DNA of 5,385 nucleotides from Promethearchaeota archaeon (GCA_030606095.1 JAUWHC010000221.1:1-5385), one strand, 5' to 3'; shown: positions 1 to 5,385, counted from the stretch's first letter. A program made the numbers and translations. The notes: generated from the letters alone by a model not told the origin.

Positions 1-246
1 ATCCGGAGAACTTGGCGTGGGTTGTATCCTATGACGCCAGATGGAAATCCGATTATTGGTAAGATTGATAGCATTAGAGGTTACATAAATGCTGTAGGGG
101 CGTGTGGACAGGGTTTTATGATAGGACCTGGACTTGGCGAATTGTTAGGTCGCTTAATTACAAATAAAGCGAATCAAAAAGATAAAGAAATCTTAATTGA
201 ACTCAAATATGGTCGAGATTTTTATAAAGTAGAAGATTTAAAGTAA
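1..246 (+). CDS. FAD-dependent oxidoreductase (DAO family), C-terminal part only
   Basis: This is the last 81 residues of a protein whose start lies left of the window; the frame is open from base 1, so the TTG at 22 is not a real start. The visible part begins with a W-R-G-L-Y-P-M-T-P-D-G-N-P-I-I-G stretch and continues to G-A-C-G-Q-G-F-M-I-G-P-G-L-G-E. In the DAO fold (glycine/sarcosine oxidase, D-amino-acid dehydrogenase, archaeal proline dehydrogenase beta subunit) these are the C-terminal segments that complete the FAD site: TPDG-PIIG, then G-x-G-x-GF-P-x-x-G. Such enzymes oxidise amino or imino acids at the carbon-nitrogen bond. The substrate cannot be read from this end. The nearby ornithine enzymes make proline or a related compound a reasonable guess, but only by context. 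The next gene begins 95 bases downstream on the same strand, with its own TATA-like box between, so co-transcription is doubtful. Confidence 0.85.
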   Translation: MRRTWRGLYPMTPDGNPIIGKIDSIRGYINAVGACGQGFMIGPGLGELLGRLITNKANQKDKEILIELKYGRDFYKVEDLK

Positions 247-290
247 AAAAAAATATTAATCTGATATAATCCTTTATTATTTAAGATAAG

Positions 291-300
291 ATTATAAAAT
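291..300 (+). promoter_or_regulatory. Possible archaeal TATA box for the carbamoyltransferase gene
   Basis: The sequence attataaaat lies in the gap after the oxidoreductase stop, preceded by a purine-rich stretch (aagataag) that could act as a BRE. A start of transcription about 25 bases downstream would fall near 320-325 and give a leader of roughly 20 bases before the ATG at 342. In such an AT-rich spacer chance matches are common, so this is only a candidate. Confidence 0.3.
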
Positions 301-341
301 AATGAAAACAAGTAAAAAGAAAAGTAAAAGTGGTATTAAAA

Positions 342-1274
342 ATGATACGACATCTATTAAAAATTTCAGATTTTTCTAAAGCCGAAATTGAGAAAATTAT
401 TAATAAAGCAGTAGAGATGAAGGAAAATCCTAATAAATTTGATTCTACTCTAAAAGGAGAAACGCTTTTAATGGTATTTGAAAAACCTTCGCTAAGAACT
501 AGAATATCTTTTGAGGTAGGTATGCAACAATTAGGAGGACATGCAATTTTTTATTCAATAAAAGATTCTCCTCTCGGTAGGAAAGAAAATATTCACGATA
601 CAGCGAAGTCTGCAGCAAGGTATGTTAATCTAATAGCAGCAAGGTTATTTAAAAGGCATGACCTTTGGGATTTAGCTCAATACGCAGAAGTGCCTGTAAT
701 CAATATGCTTGATGATTTCGCACATCCATGCCAAATGATGGGTGATTTCTTAACTATAAAAGAAAAAAAAGGTAGATTGGAAGATTTTAAAATTGGTTAC
801 TTTGGAGATGCGTATAATAATGTTACTTACGATCTAATGCGAATAGCAGCGATGTTTGGTCTAAGGTTGGATGTTGCTTGTCCTAAAGGAGCAGAATTCT
901 TACCTGAACAAGTAGTTCTTGACGAGGTATCTCAACTTTCAAAAGAAACTGGTGCAAAAATTGAAGTCGTTCATAATGCTTTTGATGCTGCAAAAGACTC
1001 TGATATCATTTATACCGATTCTTGGATGTCCTACGGCATTCCAATTGAAAAGGAAGAAGAACGGAGAAAAATATTCATGCCATACCAAGTTACACAAAAG
1101 ATAATGGAAGCTGCAAAACCAGACGCAATTTTTATGAATTGTTTACCTGCAAAACGAGGTTACGAACAAACTACTGAAGTTATAGATGGATCTCAATCAT
1201 TTGTCTTTGATCAAGCAGAAAATAGATTACATAGTCAAAAAGCAATAATGCTCTTTTTGCGAGAAAAATTTTAA
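342..1274 (+). CDS. argF: Ornithine carbamoyltransferase family protein (variant acceptor site)
   Basis: The protein has 310 residues, normal length for the family, which transfers the carbamoyl group between carbamoyl phosphate and ornithine (citrulline) in the cytoplasm. I chose the ATG at 342 rather than the GTG at 330 because homologues begin M-x-H-L-L-K-I-S-D, as here. Carbamoyl-phosphate motifs are intact: FEKPS-LRTR (residues 46-54) and HPCQ (128-131). The N-N-V segment (159-161) fits the ornithine side. Two usual OTC signatures differ: the SMG loop reads S-Y-G (230-232, in DSWMSYG), and HCLP reads N-C-L-P (266-269), keeping the Cys. The end (VIDG, VFDQAENRLHSQKAI) is typical. With carbamate kinase and ornithine aminotransferase in the window, catabolic use of citrulline is plausible, but anabolic arginine synthesis cannot be excluded. 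Another amino acceptor is possible given the variant loop. Family membership is nearly certain; the exact substrate is less so. Confidence 0.88.
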   Translation: MIRHLLKISDFSKAEIEKIINKAVEMKENPNKFDSTLKGETLLMVFEKPSLRTRISFEVGMQQLGGHAIFYSIKDSPLGRKENIHDTAKSAARYVNLIAARLFKRHDLWDLAQYAEVPVINMLDDFAHPCQMMGDFLTIKEKKGRLEDFKIGYFGDAYNNVTYDLMRIAAMFGLRLDVACPKGAEFLPEQVVLDEVSQLSKETGAKIEVVHNAFDAAKDSDIIYTDSWMSYGIPIEKEEERRKIFMPYQVTQKIMEAAKPDAIFMNCLPAKRGYEQTTEVIDGSQSFVFDQAENRLHSQKAIMLFLREKF

Positions 1275-1290
1275 ATAGTAAGTTAGATAT

Positions 1291-1340
1291 TATTATTTTT
1301 TCAATTTTGGAGAGAGGACTCCCCGAATCTCTCATATCTT
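1291..1340 (+). terminator. Probable transcription end of the carbamoyltransferase gene
   Basis: Seventeen bases past the stop codon there is a T-rich run (tattattttttcaatttt, 1291-1308), the usual archaeal termination signal. It is followed directly by a hairpin with arms GAGAGA (1310-1315) and TCTCTC (1328-1333) around a 12-base loop, and then by more T-rich sequence. The hairpin arms stand out as the only GC-containing structure in this spacer. Confidence 0.35.
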
Positions 1341-1349
1341 TTATATTTA

Positions 1350-1367
1350 GAATTAATTCATTAATTC
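1350..1367. repeat. Near-perfect palindrome between convergent genes
   Basis: The arms GAATTAAT (1350-1357) and ATTAATTC (1360-1367) are exact inverted copies separated by two bases. The site lies midway between the ends of the carbamoyltransferase gene and the transporter gene, so it is more likely linked to transcript ends than to a promoter. The composition is almost all A and T, so chance origin is possible. Confidence 0.4.
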
Positions 1368-1410
1368 AAGATATTATTAATTAAATTTCAATCTCATATA
1401 ACAAGAAAAT

Positions 1411-1419
1411 AAAAAAAAA
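1411..1419 (-). terminator. T-tract terminator of the transporter gene
   Basis: Read on the minus strand, an unbroken run of nine T residues occurs 36 bases after the transporter stop codon, preceded by cctc and followed by further T-rich sequence. Such a run is enough for intrinsic termination in archaea. No stem-loop precedes it. Confidence 0.42.
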
Positions 1420-1454
1420 GAGGATTAATGATTATAATTTTTATTTAACTTCAT

Positions 1455-2810
1455 TTATTCAGTTTTTTCCCAATCAAAATCAAGTGTTACATATTTCTTC
1501 GTATAAAAATATGATACAAGCAATATTACAGAGCAAATTGGCCCCCATATAACTAAACCTATAGAATAAGTTGAAGGTCCAACCGTAATATCAGGTAATG
1601 ATGTAATTAAACCTATTACAAGAAGTCCTACAGCTTGGAATATATTTAGAATTATACTTGGAAAGCCAATATATATACCAGCTTTTAGGTCTCCAGTTCT
1701 TTTTTCATCATCTTCAGCGAGATCAGCGTACATAATATATGGGAATAAAAACCATCCTGCGAGCGTTAAAGCGATAACAAGAATAAAGAATATCCCCAGA
1801 ATTAGATATGAATCCATGGGTATAAGTCCCAATAAGGTTATTGGAAAAGTTATTACTGCAAAAAGAAATATATATAAAAGAACTTGTTTTTTCCCTTTTT
1901 TTTCTATCAATTTTCTCCATATATATAAGAATCCAAAAATACCTAAAAGCAGAAAAATAGCAACAATTAAATAATCCATGGTACCTAAAGCTAACACCAC
2001 CAAAGTATATTTTAACATTAATGTAGTTGCAATGGCCCAAGCAAAACCTGAGATACCTTGCATAAGGACAACTCGCATATAATTTTTATTTTTTACGATA
2101 ATTTTTAAACTCTCAATTAAATTCGTTTTGATCTCATATTTCGGCTCTGTCGGAATTAAAAAGATGGCCAATAAAAATGATGCAGTCACTATTATTCCAA
2201 ATAACAGCGTAATTATTAAAAATTCAGTAGGTATAACATTTGGTTCAGCTGTAATTTTTGCAAATACTTGCGTTAATATAACCATTGTTACAATTGCCAT
2301 GAGCCCATTTCCAATCCAATTAAAAGTATTTTGGAATTGAGAAACTTTCGGACGTTCATTTACTTCAAATTGTTCAGCCATCCATGCTTGATATGGTGTT
2401 GTTACTGCGTATGAAATTCTAAATAAGATATCCCAAACTAACATCCACATAAATAATGCGTTTTTATCTTGCATATCAGGTAAAACCAAACCAGGCAATA
2501 GTAAAAAAATAAACGATATTCCAAGTAAGGGAGCAAATACAAGAACATATGGTTTTCTTCGTCCCCAACGAGTATATTTAGCGTCACTAACCCATCCTAA
2601 TGAAAACTGAGCAGCAGCTATAGCTAAGTAGCCCATTGCTTGAGCAAAAGCAGCGAGAAAAGGGTGTACTCCATATGCATAAGAATATAACGTGAATAAA
2701 GCAAGACCCTCAATTCCAAGAACTAAAGAAGATCCAAATCTTGGAAAACTAAAAGTAATCATTTTACCGGTTGTACTTTTACTTCTTTCTATTTGTTTTA
2801 ATTCATTCAT
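1455..2810 (-). CDS. GPH-type (MFS_2) cation-coupled sugar-type transporter
   Basis: This 451-residue membrane protein has about 12 hydrophobic helices in two halves, the usual size for the glycoside-pentoside-hexuronide:cation symporter / SLC45-like branch of the MFS. The loop between helices 2 and 3 carries the MFS signature, G-W-V-S-D-A-K-Y-T-R-W-G-R-R-K-P (residues 72-87). The P-Y-Q-A-W motif (139-143) and the ADLAEDDEKRTGDLKAG-like stretch after helix 10 (about 362-378) match GPH proteins, where the region reads AD-x-x-E/D-x-D-E-x-x-TG-x-R-x-EG. The N-terminus (about 16 residues) is short and cytoplasmic, and there is no signal peptide. Family members move sugars or sugar-like compounds with H+ or Na+, but the substrate cannot be told here. 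An AGGT Shine-Dalgarno-like site lies 7 bases before the ATG (2818-2821). The gene stands alone and faces the carbamoyltransferase gene tail to tail. It appears intact. Confidence 0.88.
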   Translation of the reverse strand: MNELKQIERSKSTTGKMITFSFPRFGSSLVLGIEGLALFTLYSYAYGVHPFLAAFAQAMGYLAIAAAQFSLGWVSDAKYTRWGRRKPYVLVFAPLLGISFIFLLLPGLVLPDMQDKNALFMWMLVWDILFRISYAVTTPYQAWMAEQFEVNERPKVSQFQNTFNWIGNGLMAIVTMVILTQVFAKITAEPNVIPTEFLIITLLFGIIVTASFLLAIFLIPTEPKYEIKTNLIESLKIIVKNKNYMRVVLMQGISGFAWAIATTLMLKYTLVVLALGTMDYLIVAIFLLLGIFGFLYIWRKLIEKKGKKQVLLYIFLFAVITFPITLLGLIPMDSYLILGIFFILVIALTLAGWFLFPYIMYADLAEDDEKRTGDLKAGIYIGFPSIILNIFQAVGLLVIGLITSLPDITVGPSTYSIGLVIWGPICSVILLVSYFYTKKYVTLDFDWEKTE

Positions 2811-2933
2811 ATTTTTTACCTAAATTTTTTTTTTTAAATAAGAGTAAGATAATCAATTAAAATCAATGGAATAAAATGTTATTAATCTATTGAAAAATAA
2901 TAAAATATTAAATTTTTTTTTTTTAATTTCAAA
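2811..2933. other. AT-rich spacer with two long homopolymer tracts
   Basis: This is the leader region of the transporter gene and the tail of the decayed segment. It holds two similar blocks, aaat followed by 11 T residues (2825-2835) and by 12 T residues (2913-2924), both running straight into aa. Read on the minus strand, where all nearby genes lie, they are A-tracts and would not act as terminators. I see no coding sequence here. A TATA-like stretch for the transporter could not be picked out with any confidence. Confidence 0.5.
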
Positions 2934-3110
2934 TTAATTTTTTCCGGCCAATCGAGGATTGAATAAATACATTGGATCTCGAAACCTATCTTTCATCACC
3001 CGTAAAAGAAATCTTCCACTTGCAGGATCGTAACTTGCTCCAATTATTCCAATAGTTCTTGGAAAGAATAATCTGTTAAAATCTATTTTTGATTCTTGTA
3101 ATGTAGACAT
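2934..3110 (-). pseudogene. N-terminal fragment of an NDP-forming acyl-CoA synthetase
   Basis: The frame encodes only 58 residues. It contains D-F-N-R-L-F-F-P-R-T-I-G-I-I-G-A-S-Y-D-P (residues 10-29) and ends Y-L-F-N-P-R-L-A-G-K-N. This matches the start of the CoA-binding (Rossmann-like) domain of ADP-forming acetyl/acyl-CoA synthetases, where F-P-R/K-S-I-A-V-I-G-A-S is followed about 25 residues later by V-N-P-K-x-x-x-I-x-G. Complete alpha subunits run to about 450 residues and fused forms to about 700, so nearly everything is missing. The frame stops at TAA right after a run of six A residues, and the sequence beyond is low-complexity AT with no recognisable continuation. The ATG is 7 bases past the phosphodiesterase stop codon, without a Shine-Dalgarno site. 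I read it as a remnant; a functional mini-protein is less likely. Confidence 0.7.
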
Positions 3111-3117
3111 GATGAAA

Positions 3118-3486
3118 TTAGCTTAAAATCTTTATTAATTTATCAAGAAGTTCGGTGGCTTTAATTTCTATCTGCAATCTAATTTTATTTGTCGCAAGAT
3201 TAATCAGTTGGTGTAAAGTAGGAACTTTCTCTCCTTCTCCAGCGTCTAATCTTTGAATTTCCTTCAAAGTCATATTTTTTATTAATCCTGAGACACCAGT
3301 AGTTTGCATAGTATCTGAATCATGAATTATGACAATTTCTCCGTCCCTAGTTTTATGAATATCAAATTCAACATAATCAGCTTTTAATTCAATAGCTTTT
3401 TGGAATGCTTTAAGGGTATTCGCGGGAGCAATTGCGCTTGCGCCTGCGTGGCCGATTATTAAAATATCTTTTTTTTTTACGGGCAT
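3118..3486 (-). pseudogene. Glycerophosphodiester phosphodiesterase, N-terminal half (truncated)
   Basis: The product has 122 residues, against about 230-250 for the GDPD family, which hydrolyses glycerophosphodiesters to glycerol-3-phosphate and an alcohol. The first half of the TIM barrel is clear: GHAGA (12-16), PANTLKAF (21-28), the metal motif E40-F-D42, catalytic H55-D56 in IVIIHD, TTG-x-SGLIKNMTLKEI (62-77), VPTL (88-91) and the metal glutamate in IEIK (106-109). The frame then stops thirteen residues later, so barrel strands 5-8 are absent. The usual HRG and PENT motifs read HAG and PANT, losing the motif arginine and a conserved glutamate. The start is supported by an AAGGAA site (3495-3500) 8 bases upstream. 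The gene lies between two other fragments on the same strand. A truncated, inactive relic is my preferred reading; a half-barrel protein of changed role is the alternative. Confidence 0.78.
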
Positions 3487-3494
3487 AATTAAAA

Positions 3495-3500
3495 TTCCTT
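3495..3500 (-). promoter_or_regulatory. Shine-Dalgarno site of the truncated phosphodiesterase gene
   Basis: On the minus strand AAGGAA lies 8 bases before the ATG at 3486. It fixes this ATG as the start and shows that the N-terminus of the gene, including its translation signal, is preserved although the 3' half is gone. Confidence 0.5.
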
Positions 3501-3521
3501 ACTTATTTTGAAAATTATAGT

Positions 3522-3670
3522 TTAAGAAAATGATTTTAAAATTTCTTTCATGCAGGAAATATCATTTATAAGAATTTACACTGCTTAAATAATTGGTTTT
3601 TTATATAAATGCTTGTCTTGCCGTTTTCTAATCGTAACTTTAAAAATACATTAATTTCAAATTCCTTCAT
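3522..3670 (-). pseudogene. Frameshifted N-terminal remnant of a putative Lokiarchaeal repeat protein
   Basis: From an ATG at 3670 the frame reads 34 residues to a TAA at 3566-3568: M-K-E-F-E-I-N-V-F-L-K-L-R-L-E-N-G-K-T, then S-I-Y-I-K-N-Q-L-F-K-Q-C-K-F-L. From memory, many Lokiarchaeal leucine-rich-repeat-like proteins begin with such a segment (vn-x-y-I-x-LkLE-x-GkT-x-IYv-x-x-x-x-F-x-QCKyLLLN). The gene appears to stop exactly where LLLN should follow. Adding one T near 3568 restores L-L-L-N and opens a further 15 or so codons to a TAA at 3522-3524. This suggests a one-base deletion followed by loss of the rest; full proteins of this kind are several hundred residues long. An in-frame TAG seven codons upstream limits the start. 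No Shine-Dalgarno site is seen. The call rests on remembered family pattern, and the function of the family is unknown to me. Confidence 0.45.
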
Positions 3671-3849
3671 AAATTTCAAGTATTTAACCTAATATTTCTA
3701 TTAATAAAATGATAATTTTAATAAATAATTTTATTGAAGCTTGTAGATAAAAATAATTATAAACAATTAATCATATACTCAATTTTATTCTTTAATTGTA
3801 ATAATAGAAATAATCTTTTAATGTGAGCACTGGAGCTTAACGACTTTAA
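3671..3849. other. Divergent AT-rich intergenic region upstream of carbamate kinase
   Basis: No coding sequence is visible on either strand. Short A/T-only repeats occur, such as ataatttta at 3712-3720 and again at 3725-3733, and AT-only inverted arms at 3703-3710 and 3728-3735. I give these little weight in such biased sequence. The promoter of carbamate kinase must lie at the right end, perhaps at the aatcttttaa stretch near 3812-3821, but no box is convincing. Confidence 0.4.
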
Positions 3850-4764
3850 ATGAAAACATTAATTGTCGCTCTTGGTGGGAATGCCCTCATTAAACCTGGG
3901 GAAAAAGGAACCCCCAAACAAATGATTAATAATCTACAAGCCCCTATTAAACAAATTGCAGAATTATCCGAAGAGTATAATATTATAATTACCCATGGCA
4001 ATGGCCCTCAAGTAGGCGCGCTACTCCTTCAACAAGAAGCATCTGATGAGATTACAAGAATGCCTTTACAAATTTTAGTAGCCGAAACTCAAGGACAAAT
4101 TGGATTTTTAATTGAATCAACCCTTGATGAAGAGCTTATGCGACTTGGGACTGACCTTGATAAATATTTTATTACTGTTTTGACTTATGTTGAAGTTGAT
4201 CCCAATGATCGAGCGTTTAAACACCCAACTAAACCAATTGGACCTACATATAAAAGAAAGAAACCTGGATATGTGAAGACTTCCAAAGGTTGGAGGCGCG
4301 TAGTTCCATCACCAAAGCCTATAAGAATAGTTCAATCGCGGGAAATTAAGAAGTTAATTCAGGAGAACTTTATTGTAATATCTTGTGGTGGTGGGGGCGT
4401 TCCTGTAATGAAAGAAGGGACTCGCTTTCAAGGCGTTGAAGCCGTTATCGATAAAGATCTCGCAAGCGCAAAGTTAGGCGAACAAGTAAACGCAGATATT
4501 TTAATAATTGCTACAGATGTAGAAAAAGTGGCGTTAAATTACGGCAGAATTGATTACAAATACCTCGATAGAGTTTCAACAGCAGATGCAAAAGAATACA
4601 TGAAGCAAGGCCATTTTCCTCCGGGAAGCATGGGTCCTAAAATACAAGCAGTAATAAATTTCTTAGAATCTGGTGGAGAACAAGCCATTATAACTTCAAT
4701 TGAAAAAATTAAAGAAGCTTTAGAGGGTAAAACCGGTACCCATTTCTTTGTTAAGGATAATTAA
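3850..4764 (+). CDS. arcC: Carbamate kinase
   Basis: The 304-residue protein has the full length and all signatures of carbamate kinase, an amino-acid-kinase-fold cytoplasmic enzyme. It interconverts carbamoyl phosphate plus ADP with carbamate plus ATP. Visible motifs are ALGGNALI (7-14), ITHGNGPQVG (47-56), PLQILVAETQGQIG (72-85), PTKPIGP (126-132) with K128, the GW-RRVVPSPKP segment (147-157), SCGGGGVPV (178-186), VIDKDLASAKLG (199-210), ATDV (221-224) and GSMGPK (259-264). The ATG at 3850 directly follows an in-frame TAA, so the start is certain. A GGAG at 3832-3835 is 14 bases upstream, too far to be a good ribosome site. With the carbamoyltransferase, it would complete an ATP-yielding citrulline breakdown, as in the arginine deiminase pathway, though arcA is not in the window. 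The gene is monocistronic and convergent with the aminotransferase gene, 33 bases away. Confidence 0.96.
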   Translation: MKTLIVALGGNALIKPGEKGTPKQMINNLQAPIKQIAELSEEYNIIITHGNGPQVGALLLQQEASDEITRMPLQILVAETQGQIGFLIESTLDEELMRLGTDLDKYFITVLTYVEVDPNDRAFKHPTKPIGPTYKRKKPGYVKTSKGWRRVVPSPKPIRIVQSREIKKLIQENFIVISCGGGGVPVMKEGTRFQGVEAVIDKDLASAKLGEQVNADILIIATDVEKVALNYGRIDYKYLDRVSTADAKEYMKQGHFPPGSMGPKIQAVINFLESGGEQAIITSIEKIKEALEGKTGTHFFVKDN

Positions 4765-4797
4765 ATTATATAAAAATAAGTAAGATTTTAATTTCTT
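4765..4797. terminator. Short convergent gap, possible two-way terminator
   Basis: Only 33 bases separate the stop codons of carbamate kinase and the aminotransferase. The plus strand carries gattttaatttctttt at the right end, and the minus strand reads cttatttttata on the left, so each direction meets a T-rich run. No stem-loop is apparent. Transcripts probably end within the neighbouring gene's 3' end, giving antisense overlap. Confidence 0.28.
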
Positions 4798-5385
4798 TTA
4801 CGCTATCAGCACACTTTCAATAATTTTCAAAGCCCAATCGATTTGGTCTTTAGTTATAATTAGAGGAGGGGCAAACCGAATAATTGTAGAATGAGTATGT
4901 TTGGCTAACACTCCGTTATCTTTAAACATTTCGACAATATGCCTTGCATCTGATTCAAACTCGATTGCTATTAAGAGTCCTTTACCTCTAACTTCTTTTA
5001 TTGGAACTATAGTTTTCTTTCTTGCGATATTTCTAAGCCCTTCTAGAAAATAACCTCCAAATTCTTTGGCTCTTTGAGCTAAATGGTCGTCAATATGAAT
5101 TTCTAACGATTTCATTGCAACCGCACTAGCCAACGGGTTTCCTCCGAATGTTGAGCCATGAGTTCCAGGCTTAATAACATCAGGGCCAATTATGTCTTTA
5201 GTAGTAATTACTGCGGAAACGGGATAAACACCCCCTCCAAGCGCCTTTCCAAGTAACATCGCGTCAGGCTTCACATTTTCGTGGTCACATCCAAAAAGTT
5301 CCCCAGTTCTTCCAAGACCAGTCTGAATCTCGTCAGCGATCATCAGAACATCGTACTTTGTACAGATCTCTCTAGCTTTTTTTAT
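4798..5385 (-). CDS. rocD: Ornithine aminotransferase (ornithine-oxo-acid transaminase), C-terminal 195 residues
   Basis: The frame is open to the right edge, so the 5' part lies outside; the ATG at 5343 is internal. Counting from the edge, the visible protein has D18-E-I-Q of the PLP-binding DE-x-Q motif and the Schiff-base lysine K47 in LLGKALGGGVYPVSAV. It then has HGSTFGGNPLA (76-86), VRGKGLL and IIRFAPPL with R170. The 29-residue gap between Asp and Lys equals that of human ornithine aminotransferase (D263, K292), and R170 aligns with its carboxylate-binding R413. YPVSAV, AKHTH and IRFAPPL favour ornithine aminotransferase over acetylornithine or 4-aminobutyrate aminotransferases. The enzyme moves the delta-amino group of ornithine to 2-oxoglutarate, giving glutamate semialdehyde, which cyclises to pyrroline-5-carboxylate. 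It would drain the ornithine made by the carbamoyltransferase. The gene is intact as far as visible. Confidence 0.9.
   Translation of the reverse strand: MKKAREICTKYDVLMIADEIQTGLGRTGELFGCDHENVKPDAMLLGKALGGGVYPVSAVITTKDIIGPDVIKPGTHGSTFGGNPLASAVAMKSLEIHIDDHLAQRAKEFGGYFLEGLRNIARKKTIVPIKEVRGKGLLIAIEFESDARHIVEMFKDNGVLAKHTHSTIIRFAPPLIITKDQIDWALKIIESVLIA

Noticed and set aside
330..341. GTG at 330 as start of the carbamoyltransferase.
   Set aside because: The four extra residues do not fit the family start, while the ATG at 342 gives the typical M-x-H-L-L-K-I-S-D beginning.
302..379. A 25-codon Lys/Ser-rich frame starting at an ATG upstream of the carbamoyltransferase and overlapping its start.
   Set aside because: Its composition reflects the A-rich spacer, there is no ribosome site, and it overlaps the well supported ATG at 342 in another frame.
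919..1104. Open frame inside the carbamoyltransferase gene.
   Set aside because: It lies in another frame of a clear gene and its peptide has no family features.
1723..2340. Open frames on both strands inside the transporter gene (1723-2040 minus, 2128-2340 plus).
   Set aside because: They are alternative-frame shadows of a continuous 12-helix transporter reading frame.
3118..3486. Simple frameshift in the GDPD gene that could be repaired to full length.
   Set aside because: The DNA after the stop is at once occupied by the start of the acyl-CoA synthetase fragment, so the second half of the barrel is absent rather than out of frame.
3703..3735. Direct and inverted A/T-only repeats upstream of carbamate kinase, considered as an operator or CRISPR-like unit.
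   Set aside because: They consist only of A and T in a very AT-rich spacer and show no regular repeat-spacer pattern, so chance explains them.
1..5385. tRNA, rRNA, CRISPR array, insertion sequence or riboswitch.
   Set aside because: No GC-rich clover-leaf segments, regularly spaced repeats, transposase motifs or recognisable aptamer cores were seen on either strand.

Overview
The window is strongly AT-rich and looks archaeal. TATA-like boxes and T-tracts sit at gene ends, Shine-Dalgarno signals are sparse, and genes lie singly rather than in tight operons. My best guess is an Asgard archaeon of the Lokiarchaeia (Promethearchaeota) type. The GPH-type transporter supports this, as does a short minus-strand remnant (about 3522-3670) whose N-terminal pattern I associate from memory with a large Lokiarchaeal repeat-protein family. 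This assignment is inference; no rRNA or marker gene is present.

Layout: (1) 1-246, + strand: C-terminal end of an FAD-dependent amino-acid-type oxidoreductase (DAO fold), cut by the window edge. (2) 342-1274, +: an ornithine-carbamoyltransferase-family enzyme with variant acceptor-site motifs. (3) 1275-1454: convergent intergenic region with a hairpin, T-tracts and a palindrome. (4) 1455-2810, -: 12-helix GPH/MFS-type transporter. (5) 2934-3670, -: a string of three C-terminally truncated genes. In transcription order these are the N-terminus of a putative Lokiarchaeal repeat protein, the first half of a glycerophosphodiester phosphodiesterase, and the first 58 residues of an NDP-forming acyl-CoA synthetase. 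(6) 3850-4764, +: carbamate kinase. (7) 4798-5385, -: ornithine aminotransferase, convergent with carbamate kinase and cut by the right edge.

The intact enzymes share a theme of ornithine/citrulline metabolism. Carbamoyltransferase run catabolically would turn citrulline and phosphate into ornithine and carbamoyl phosphate. Carbamate kinase would then make ATP from the carbamoyl phosphate. Ornithine aminotransferase would pass ornithine carbon to glutamate semialdehyde/pyrroline-5-carboxylate and so to proline or glutamate. The FAD oxidoreductase could act on proline, sarcosine or a similar imino/amino acid. No arginine deiminase is visible. The genes are not one operon, since they are split by the transporter and the decayed segment and lie on both strands.

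No clearly new system is present. The points most worth a second look are the run of three tandem N-terminal gene remnants, and the carbamoyltransferase with SYG and NCLP in place of the classical SMG and HCLP motifs.
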